64,000 bases of DNA from the NCBI GenBank assembly GCA_029237695.1, contig CM055278.1:70299188-70363187 (forward strand), given 5' to 3'. Of this stretch, positions 30,904 to 42,900 are shown one piece after another (within the stretch, counting starts at the first letter, position 1; every line of letters begins with the position of its first letter). The notes under the pieces were generated by a model. The model saw only the letters and a list, made by a program, of their open reading frames with translations. It was not told the DNA's origin and made no database searches. This stretch comes from Conchocele bisecta. Taxonomy: Eukaryota > Mollusca > Bivalvia > Lucinida > Thyasiridae. Position numbers and translations under genes: made by a program.

Positions 30904-33900
30904 CTACAATAAATAAAATAGGTTTGCGTTTAACAACTTCATTTTTAAACAACTCTTGAAATTTCTATCTTTTTTTTCTGTTCATCGAGTTTGGCTATTG
31001 TCATGGCTCTTTTTGGTATTGTCGTTTATTTCTTTTAAATTTATCAGCGAATTGTGCTGCAGCGTGGTAGCTTTTTGAACTCCCAATGCGGTCTTTCCCA
31101 TGTGTTCTCGGTCTTTCGTAGTCGTTGAGCACGACTGTCATTTCGAGACATATGACCAATTCACCTACATGTGCTAGGAGGTGTTTGTGACATGGACAAT
31201 GACAATACTTTCACAGTTCCTGTCACAAATTAGGTTTGAGGCGGCTTTCAGCTGCGCCGAAAACCTGTTGTATTCGTTTTGTTTTTTTTATTATTATTCA
31301 GCCGTTCAGTCTACAGCCCAAACCGCTGGTCGGATCGACTTCTCGACAGTTCTCGGCTATCTGGTCAAATAAGAGAGCTATAGGCATTTGAAGTTGAAAA
31401 ATGTACATACTTTTCAACGATTTTGCCGAATTTTTGCCGAATTTCGGCTGATAACGGGTGGTCTTTACAAACGTTTTCCAATTTGTACAGTAATGTCAGC
31501 AACATAATTTCTTGCCAGTGTGATAGGGGAGTGCCAGGCGCATAAAAGATGATAATTTTCAGAGCTCTATCTTGACTACTTCCGATTCTATTGGATGTCA
31601 AAGATGACCGTCTTTTTTTCAAGTTTTCAAAATAGAGCAAACAGATGTGACGTCAGCTTTGTTATTTATCAATAGATTTCAAAATTTCTTGCTGCGGTCG
31701 ATATTTCAGTCCTTTAGCTAAAACTTTCCCGCTTTGTGCCCGGCCTATGGTGAAAAACAAACGAAAACTTCACTGGCGGAATATTGCACATAATTTATTT
31801 AATTTCCGTTTTATTATGTGTATTTACAAATGGCGTAAACTGCAATTTAAGGGCGATAACTATCGAAAAATAATCATCCCTGACTTACGGGCTCCCTCCA
31901 TCTACACCAAACCGCTGGTCGGATCGTCTTCAAATTTTGCATGCCGATTCGGATCAAGTGTGAGCAGAGACTCGTAGATTTTCAGATATCTTTTAATGCT
32001 ACTTTCCACGAAAACGGAAGTGACGTCATACTTCCTATAACTTCCTTATTTTCCAACCCATTTCAAGAATTCTTTATGCATTGGAAAGCTGACAAAATTC
32101 TCTATCTCAGACTCACTGACAGTTTTCGGCTATCTGCTCAAATAAAAGAGCTATATGCATTTGAAGTTGAAAAATGTACATACTTTTCAACGATTTTGCC
32201 GAATTTCGGCTGATAACGGGTGGTCTTTACAAACGTTTTCCAATTTGTACAGAACTGTCACCAACATAATTTCTTGCCATGTGATAGGGGAGTGTCAGCC
32301 GCATGAAAGATGATAATTTTCAGAGCTATATCTTGACTACTTACGGCTCTATTCGATGTCAAAGATGAACATATTTTTTTCAAGTTTTTCTAAAATAGAG
32401 CAAAACGGATGTGACGTCAGCTTCGTTATTTATCATTCGATTTCAATTGTTTTTGCTGTAGTTGATATTTCAGTCCTTTAGCTAAAACTTTGGCTGAGGA
32501 TCGAACCCGGTATCCCTCGCTCCGAGTCCATCGCTCTACCTCTAAGCTAACCGGCCCCACATCGGTGTGATGATGCCAACACAATAATGTTGGACTGTTC
32601 ATTCTAAAACTTCAGAAATTCTTTTTGCAACCGATAGTTTACACCTTGGGCTAAAGCTAAGTTACACATGCAATCAATGTTTGAGGCTCAAACCGTTGAT
32701 GCAGCTCAAGCTGCTCTAGTTAGCAAGTGTATTAATACAGCCACACTTAAATACAATGGATGCAATAGCTTCTGATAGTCATTTATCCCGTCAACACAGT
32801 GCGTATGTGCCGTGAAACACTGTTCCATGAAACATTTTTGGTATCCTGTCAATACGACATAATCACTGCGTATGAATATGTGCGGTTGCTGGGGTTATTA
32901 GGTTTGAGGCGGCTTTCAGCTGCGCCGAAAACCTATTGTTTTCGTTGGGTTTTATTTTTTATTTATTCAACCGTTCAGTCTACAGCTCAAACCGCTGGTT
33001 GGATCGACTTCAAATTTTGCATGCCGATTCGGATCAAGTGTGAGTCGAGACTTAGAGATTTTCAGAAATCTCTTAATGCCACTTTCCACGAAACCGGAAG
33101 TGACGTCATACTTTCTATAACTTCCTTATTTTCCAACTGATTTCAAGAATTCTTTTTGCATTGGAAAGCTGACAAAATTCTCTATCTCAAATTTGCTGAC
33201 AGTTTTCGGCTGTCTGCTCAAATAAAAGAGCTATATGCATTTGAAGTTGAAAAATGTACATACTTTTCAACGATTTTGCCGAATTTCGGCTGATAACGGG
33301 TGGTCTTTACAAACGTTTTACAATTTCTACAGTACTGTCAGCAACATAATTTCTTACCAGGGTGATAGGGGAGTGTCAGCCGCATGAAAGATGATAATTT
33401 TCAGAGCTATATCTTGACTACTTACGGCTCTATTCGATGTCAAAGATGAACGTATTTTTTCAAGTTTTCAAAATAGAGCAAACGGATGTGACGTCAGCTT
33501 CGTTATTTATCATTCGATTTCAATTGTTTTTGCTGTAGTCGATATTTCAGTCCTTTAGCTAACATTTTGGCTGAGGATCGAACCCGGTATCCCTCGCTCC
33601 GAGTCCATCGCTCTACCTCTAAGCTAACCGGCCTCACATCGGTGTGATGATGCCAACACAATAATGTTGGACTGTTCATTCTAAAACTTCACAAATTCTT
33701 TTTTCAACCGATAGTTTACACCTTGCGCTAAAGCTTAGTTACACACGAAATCAATGTTTGAGGCTCAAACCGTTGATGCAGCTCAAGCTGCTCTAGTTTT
33801 GTTTTTGCATTTTAAAGCCATTTGTATGTGTTGACGGGTTAAATAGAATAGTAGGTTAGTGCCGTGCATGGAAAAAGATATCTGGCGCGGCACGGAAACG

Positions 33901-36900
33901 GGAGCCTCGCCCATCCCGTTTCCTAAGCCTTGCCAGATATGTTTTCCCATTCACGGCACTGACCTACTATTCTCTATATACATGTACGTATCATTGATCT
34001 CTTAACTTTGTCGTGCCATTGCGTCCTGTTATTGTAGCATTGTGGTTGTTACACACGTTGCAATTGTTGACATGCTGGTTATCACAAGTACATCTAGTAA
34101 CTTAAGTACTGTGCAAATTGGATTGGATGAGAATATGTTAAATCCTCTTCTTTAAGCAGAATTTACTATTAGCACAGTAGATTACAAACGATAATAGATT
34201 CACGGAATTTTATGAGATAATTGCCGAATGCACGATGGCTGACAGGGGCGGATCTGGAGGGGGGGGGGGGGTCCGGGGTTGCAGCCCCCCCCCCCAGACC
34301 CCCCCCCCCGTTTAGCCACGGATTTACATAGATCACAGTTTACCACCAGTTGGAGTTAAATGCCGTAAAACACAGGAAAGTGCATTTCGAATAGCTCGAA
34401 AATAGGACAACCCACTAGTTGCGAAAGGTAACTCTTGCAATTACTCCTGTACCGTCCGTAGCTAGCTACGGACGGTACGGGAGTACATTGCAAGAGTTAC
34501 CTTCGCAACTAGACAACTCCCCGTTCCCCAAATGTTGGATCGGCCCCTGGCTGATAACACATGTCATATCCTGGTATTAACTCAGATACATGCTTGTGTA
34601 TCTTTTTCCAGGCAATCTACCAACATATGTGGCATAGCCCAAAACAAATTGCAACAAAAGGTTTTTTTACATGTTTGCATTATACATACATATTACAATG
34701 ACATAATAAAAGTCCACCAAAAATCCAAAATAAATGTTGTCTATTATTGTGCTTGTATACTGTACATGTCATGTCTTATTTTGTACGACATTCCAGTGCA
34801 CTATGTACCGTCTGCGCGTGTTTTCATGGCACATTTAACAACTTTATTGTATTACAAATAGTATCACAACAGAAAACTCATGCAAAGTATGTTTTATATG
34901 AAAATTTGTTTTTACATTGTGAACGTTTGAGGATTTCTATTGTTAAATATGCATGCAATACATACACGCTGAATATACATGTACATGCAATACATACACG
35001 CTGAATATACATGTACATGCAATACATACACGCTGAATATACATGTACGTGCAATACATACACGCTGAATATACATGTACGTTACACACATCATCTACAT
35101 TATTTGTACTGATATTCCAACTGATGTTTGCACAAGTGGAATTGTGCTATCGGCTGAGAAAAGATACCATACGGCATCTGCGACCAGCCTAATACCAGAA
35201 CAGCCTGCCATCCGCGCAGCCTGATGGAAACCTACGCTGTTGGCAGCTCAGTCACTGAAGTAGACACTACTGCAATTAGGAAAACGATTACTTAGCAGTC
35301 AAAATGGACCCCATTTATAGACACTACTGTAATTAGGAAATCGATTAGATAGCAGCCAAAATTGACCCCATGTATCCATTGTAACAACCATTGAAATATG
35401 TAAGCGCACGTGCGTCTTTCTAATTTCCTAAGTCAACGTTTAATGTGGTTTATCTTTCCACAATAATACAATATGTTCAACAATTCTGCAAAAACTAAAC
35501 ATAATGTAGTTTAGCATATCCTGCCAAAATGAATGTTTTAATATCATATAATATATCTGTTTGTAGTGACAGTCAAATGATGGATATTATACAAACAGTT
35601 ACAATGTGACGGCTGCACATATTCTGGTAGCTAATCTGAAGTCTTGCCGACAGGTGCACAATTGTCTGATAGTGTATTGTTGAATTATAGCTAATCCATA
35701 TTAATAATTTAAAATAAGTGTTGTACTAGTCTATAATTCCAGCACAAAATATTTACACAATTTCCTAACATTTGATTGGCCCAAAAAAGTATCTGTCCAA
35801 AATTTATATCCCAGTAAACTCCCACACCGAACTACTTTCCGTAACCGTGAGGCGCAGTTAAAATAATTCTTAAGAAAACGGAAAATAAACACATTTACTT
35901 GATGAATTTATTTCAAATGCTGGAATTATAAGGAATGAATGGCCTTTTTGTGGAATTTTTGTGGAATTTATCGGGGATATAAACTTCCGGCCTTCGTCCA
36001 GTATTCCCGCGACTTTTCCAAGTTTATACCCCGATTCCACAACAATGTCATTCATTCCTATAGTATTAGCTGACAATACATAATACACACTTTATACAAC
36101 AAAGGAGTTAGGTACCTGGTTATGTGTTCATTCATGATAACACAGACTAAGTCTTAGTCATTGTGCAATATGGCACCTCAATTGCTGTGAATGGAAATTT
36201 TTCCTTCATAATGAAATTGCATGTATACATAAAATGTACACCTGTATAGTAAATGTAGTGAACTACACGTAAGGACAACAATATCCCGTGCTTCTTACGT
36301 AGAGTGGTCTATGCATATACACAGCCAAATGTGCCACATAATTTTATGCAATTCATATGAAATATACATTATATTTTCATATGCAAAATTCATATGAAAT
36401 TCATATGTTTTTCATATGAAATTCATATGAACATTTTACAAATTTAAAAGCATTGTACATGGGTCTTCATATGAAATTCTTATGATTTGCACATGAAATG
36501 CACATGAAGATTTTGCATATGAATTGCATATCGGCTCACTTTATATCATTTGCATACGAAATTCATATGAAAAACATATGAACTTCATATGCCACATATT
36601 TTGTAGTGTACATCCGTACCTTAATATCTTGGCATACTCGCAATAGCGTGTAGCTGCTGAGATTTTTTTTTGGGGGGGGGGGGGGTGGGGGGTAGATATT
36701 CAGTTTTTACAAAGGTTACATGCGCGCTCTGCTATCTTCTGCATGTTTCGTCAATTGTGTCATTTGCAGATCCACCATAGATCATCGTCAGCGCTTTCTG
36801 TCCGACTTGTGCATACTCCGGGTGTACACGCATGTCATACAGCTTCTCCGACACGAACGTGTTGATGATATCGCTATTTCTTATGTGACAAGACTTTGCC

Positions 36901-39900
36901 CAGTACAAATATGCGAAATGCTGTAGGATGGCATACACAAACAGCAAGTCTTGAAAGAACGTGACACCATGCTCCGATTTAGTATGATTTATGCCCCACA
37001 ATTTGACTCAGGTATTCACACCTTTCCGTTGTACAGGATTAACCCTTAGAAATCGGGAACCGAAAATAGTCGTCTGCTGATAATTCATATTTTGGCTTTT
37101 CTCTCAGTAAAAACATGGTTTGGCGGCATTTTAGAATCATTTCCAATGGAAATGATTCTAAAGTGTTGTCAAACCAAGTTTTTGATGAGAAAAATGGAAA
37201 AACATTCAGCAGACGACACAAATTAATTCAGCATTGTAAGGATTAAAGGACAATGATTGGCATTCAGGGACGCATGGTAGCATAGCAACACTAACAAACC
37301 AGTGCCCTGAGGAACAACTACCGTTTTCGTTTCCTCTGCACTATCTACTATCCACTATCTCTTAGATAACTATCGTAGGCAACTATTGTAGCTATACATA
37401 CAGCCGTTTGACCTTTCAGTACGTCTGCATCGCCATCTGTATGTAGGGCATATATAACATTCTTTTTTAATTCTTTCTCATCATATTTATGAATTTCTGC
37501 TTGTTTGCTGCATTTGCAAGATACAGTAGCGCTTTTCTGCATGTCATCTATACGTACTATACCAATACTATACGTATACGATACCAATACGATATGTTTT
37601 CTATACGATATGCATATAATATAAACGTACGGTATGTTTGTACCGTACATACCAACCAATATCGTATAGATATACCATTCAAATCGTACGTTTATACGAT
37701 TGTTATACATGTGTATAATTCTGGTACGTTTGTATCGTACAAACATACCAGATTATGGTATAATTCTGGTACGTTTGTATCGTACAAACATACCAGATTA
37801 TGGTATATTCATACCATATCCGTACGGATATATCGTATATACGAACGGATATCGTATGTTTGTATAATATTCGTATAGTACGTTTGTACTATACGATGAT
37901 GCGGTACAAAAATACCAATATTATATGATCATACGATATGCTCATTAAATATACCAATACTATACGATTACGGTATGTATACTATATTAGTATATACAAA
38001 TAGGTAAGGAGCAGAAAAGCGCTACTGTATATAATGTATTTCATTTTCTTATCTAATGTCCTGAACTGATTCCTTTATTGGTGGTGGTCACCGAGCGCTC
38101 CATTTCCATATTTCTGAGAGTAACATATATGAATATACATGGCTAACATTTTGTCGTAACACTACACTCATTGTTGCGATAGTTGATGTAGCAAGTTATT
38201 ACAATCTACAACTTACTGACAATCCCATTTAACTATTACATTCAAAAGATTCCTTTCGCAGATAATATGGATATGAATATGTAGGTGAAATACAGTTAAG
38301 AATACATTTGATCCGGTCAACACAGTGCGTAAGTTGCTTTGAAACACGGTGCCGTGAAACATTTTTGATATCCAGTCAATACAATGTTTGCATTTTACAG
38401 CCATTTGAAGGTGTTGACGGGATAAATAGAATAGTAGGTTAGTGCCGTGAATGGGAAAAAATATATGGCGCGGCACGGAAACGGGATGTGCTCGGCAGAG
38501 CCTCGCCCATCCCGTTTCCTGAGCCTTGCCAGATATTTTTTCCCATTCACGGCACTAACCTACTATTCTCTATCTATTTTCCTTATTTCTGAACCAAAAT
38601 ATATGTTGTGACCACTCATTTGAACCGTCTCGGCGAGACGGTTCAAATGAGTGGTCACAACATATACTTCTGATGAGAAATAAAGAAATGCTTGAGCCTT
38701 GCCGGATATTTTTTCCCATTCACGGCACTAACCTACTATTCTCTATATACACACGTTCTATCTTCTACTGACGATAAGGGAGCATAATTATTCGAAGTGT
38801 TAATTTTCTACAACTAAGTCAAAATTGGACAAGCACGGAAACGAACATGTGTAACAGAAAAGACGGACAAAGAATGAAATATATCGTACCTGTAATGAGG
38901 CTGGTTACCATGCCAACTACGATAACGGTGACCACGGCTAGTACGGCGTACCACATGTAGGACATCGTGTACAGCTGTTCGATTCCGCTGGAATATAAGT
39001 CTATGTTGACTGGAGAAAAGGACACATGCTATAAGTCTAGGCATTTCTCCAGCCACAGACGCATATAAGATAAGAACAAACATAAATTATACTCCAGACA
39101 TAAGGTACATGCCAACTCAGCAAGCACAACCTGTTCTTTATATCAGATACATCATCTGAGATATTTTATGGCAAAATAAACATTAATTTACCATTACCCC
39201 ACGTATTGATTGGCATTAGTATACATTTTATAGATGTAAAAGTCCACACTGATATCAGGGGCGATAACCGTGTTTCTTTAACATGTTAATGGAAATTAAT
39301 ATTTATATGATCATACTTCTCGTAATTTATATAACTGGTGGTGACACACTTAAGAACTTATTTAATTCCTATAAAAAACATTTTGTGCATACTGAGTGGG
39401 CATGTACATTTAATAATAAAATATCTGGTTTTACAGCACATTCATGTAGCCTGATAACTATCTATATTGCTCGCTAGAATCATGTATGGTGGTTCACTAT
39501 ATGTAATGGCGAACAGTGCAGTTCCTGATCAGACTGTGCGGACGCAGAGTCTGATCTGGATCTACTCTGTTCGCAAACCCATACGTCCCAAATCTCTAGT
39601 CCCCGCCACATAATTTGCCAATCCTGCCGTATATGCTCAGTATAGAGACCACAGGTGCCTGACAAAAACTCACCTAGTGATCTAGTTTATAATATACTGA
39701 TACGATTATATACCGACATGCGATTTGGTTCAGTCACCTGCGGTAGAGACCGTTACCTGTACTTGTCATAAATGGAGGTAACGGCGGTCGGAAGCCCCGT
39801 GGTAGTAGTGGGCAGGAGGGGCGGGGCGGGCGTGCCGAACCCCGTGATGTTCCAGTTGCAGCCCTCCACGGAGAGAGCGGGCCTTATGACGACGCTCGCC

Positions 39901-42900
39901 TTCGTTATCGTTTTGGCGAGACCGATCCAGAGCATGAGGGCTAGGCCGGTAGAAAGCCCAATACAACCGCCCTGCAATGGAAACAAACAGTCACACAAAT
40001 ATAGTATACCAGGATTATACTGTTTTTTTATATACATGGTGGTAGACATAACTAGTGTTCTAAGCGAGATAATCATTCAAACTAAAGTTTATTACTATAG
40101 GAATGAATGGCCTTTTTGTGGAATTTATCGGGGTATAAACTTGGAAAAGTCGCGGGAATACTGGACGAAGGCCGGAAGGCCTCGTCCAGTATTCCCGCGA
40201 CTTTTCCAAGTTTATATCCCCGATAAATTCCACAAAAAGGCCATTCATTCCTTATAATTCCAGCATTTTAAATAAATTCATCAAGAAAATGTGTTTATTT
40301 TCCGTTTTCTTAAGAATTATTTTAACTGCGCCTCACGGTTACGGAAAGTAGTTCGGCATGGAGTTTACTGGGATATAAATTCTGGACAGAGACTTGCTAC
40401 GGACCAATCAAATGTTAGGGAATTGTGTAAATATTTTTGTGCTGGAATTATAAAGTAATATATTATAACATTTTACTCATTATATATTCTAAGTAATGAA
40501 GTCACTATTTGTATGGTATAACGTCACACTGTTCAATGTATGATATTACTGGTATTTCAAAGAATTGATGAAAATTGGTCAAAAACTGAAACGCGATCGA
40601 TTGCATCGGAAAATGATAATGAAATGCAAAGGCAGACTATTTGAACCAGTAACCTTATATTATACAACGGTAATATTATGACTGAATGATGAATCATTAA
40701 GCCGCTACACATATATTCTACAGTGAATTGAATGTGTTGCTACATGCAAGTAGTAATTGGTTGATTTTTTTTTTAATTAGTATTGTTACATGGTTTCCGT
40801 TGTTTGCACATATGTGTGCAAACAAATAGCGCGTGCTGTTTGCACATGACTTTATGCAATGCTCATTCCGGGGCCGCGCGTAATGGAAGTGCCTTCATGA
40901 CGTCACTACGCCGAAGTGCCTTCATGATGTCACTACTTCATGACGTTCATAACGTTCATAATAGCGGAATCGATGTCAGAAAATTGTGCATTTTGTGATA
41001 CAAGCATGAAATTTGGTATACTGTTAGGAAACATTATTTTAACTACTTTTAGCTATAGGGACATCTCAGATTTTTCACATACAAAAATGGCAGCCATAAC
41101 ATTTGAGTGGTTGAATCCAGTCGTGTATGGACTCTGGTGCAGATGGCAATGTATATAACAAACTGGTGTTACTTCACCATATGCCTTCCAAGCGTCCCAA
41201 GCAGTCCGCTTACCCCTACCGCCAAAATTTGACACTGTGTCGCATCCCGTAAATGAGTGACATCGGTAAAGCAACACACATATCTGGGCCCAATACGCTT
41301 ACCATACCATGTGCGGACAAGAGCCGAATTTTCCTGTTCCAAATCACACCCTTAAGTCAATATCAAGATTCTGGGCTGATGTTACTGGCAAAAGGAAAAT
41401 ATCCGTGTCAACAGTACGCATCGATATGTGTGTATATACTTCTTTCGAGGCATCTGCCACATGAAGAAAGATAGGATATCAGCTTCCTCATGGGTACAGG
41501 GTACAAGAGCCGACACCTCTCTTGCCTGTGTGCGCAAGACATCAGTAGGGTATGTGCTAATTACTTGTTTGTCAGTTGCAAGCGTGGCTAGACATGTTGT
41601 CAGATAGGCAAATAGTTTCATCTTGTTTCATCAATCCGAAGAAACTCTTGCCAGTTTTCAGGAACTGTATGGTGCTACACGTGTACGTACACGTCTGCCT
41701 CTCTTGTTCGTTTGTTTGTTTGTTTGTGTTTAACGGCCTATCAACAGCTAATGCCATTTAAGGCCGGGTCAACGATTTCGATCCAGTATTCAACCTGCTG
41801 AATTGGGGGGAAAATCCGAAAATCAGAACGAAATATTTCCATTGAAATAAATAATATTTATTTCAATGGAAATATTATATATTCAGCCCTGAAATCAGAA
41901 TAACCTGGTGACAGGTCCATACCACACCAAAGCCTCTCTTGCTTCGTTTACCTGCCTTCAAACTATCTGGCTTATACTTCATCCCAAACTATATCCAGCC
42001 GAATTGCATGCTGCAATTGTGAACTGATGTAGAAACAGATGGTAGAAACACATCCGTTGCATAGCAATTAAATGTCATGATAGTGAGAGGTCGAAGAAAG
42101 TTGACTAGGCAGCACCGTCAATGTTTGACAGCATCAATCGTGGAAATTGGATCATTCTTTAGCACAGGGAGCATATCTTCCAAACAGCCTACGAGGTCAT
42201 GTGTGACAATGATGGAGGATATGCATGGTTTTCATGCGAAAACAACTCGTCAAGATCTCCACTTTCTTTTGCTTATATTTAACGGCGGCACTGGCTCTAG
42301 GACCTTGCTTGCCGTCTCCCAAGAATGGGAGAAAGAACGGAGGTAGAGATTTTTTGAGAGAAGCCGGTAATTCGTATTTACAGAGCAACTACGAATTATC
42401 GGTACCCATTCACAGCTGGGTGAACTGGAGCAGTGTGGATAAAGTGTCTTGCTCAAGGACACAACGCAGCGCCTCCGGTGATCTCCACCTCTCGTTTGAG
42501 ACATTATATAAAGACATTGCTGCTGGCCAAGTTCCTCAATATGGTGCACAGAAGATTACTCCTGAATCCATATTATCTCTGGTGTCTAGTACCCGTAGGT
42601 ATTTGCTACTATCAGTGAAAGGCTTCCCCATCTCCTCTACAAGTTTCGTCAGTGAGTCCACGTCCCGAACGACTCTCTTGCAGTTCGACAGCACACCTTT
42701 TTTTTTTACGTGTTCACTAATTTAATTTTATGACACTTTACAGACGATGGTAAGTCACAAAAGAAGCACGTTACATCTTCAGCCACTTTCAACGGTTTTT
42801 GATTGTGTTTTGTTCATTCTCAGTCTACACGAGTTATGGAATATAGCTTTATTACGATTGAATACTATTTCAGTGTTGTCATCGTCTCTCATATATGACA

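Larger units (their letters stand above)
32778..33980 (+). mobile_element. Family C MITE, copy 4, split by a K repeat
   Basis: The left part (TCCCGTCAACACAGTGCGTA...GGGGTTATT) and right part (TTTTTGCATTTTAAAGCCAT...CCTACTATTCTC) match copy 2 across 32900-33798, showing that K entered an existing C element. Confidence 0.75.

Noticed and set aside
32492..32556. Functional tRNA gene
   Set aside because: A- and B-boxes are present but acceptor, anticodon and T stems do not pair; it also recurs in a repeat.
31941..33140. ORFs of 90-113 codons in the K repeats
   Set aside because: They follow the repeat's non-coding body, differ between copies and have no domain.
39772..40257. 161-codon plus-strand ORF
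   Set aside because: Antisense of SLC5 exon i fused by chance to a family A MITE.
42225..42725. 166-codon plus-strand ORF
   Set aside because: Antisense shadow of the decayed HAFTGCDT-family gene, whose motifs are on the minus strand.
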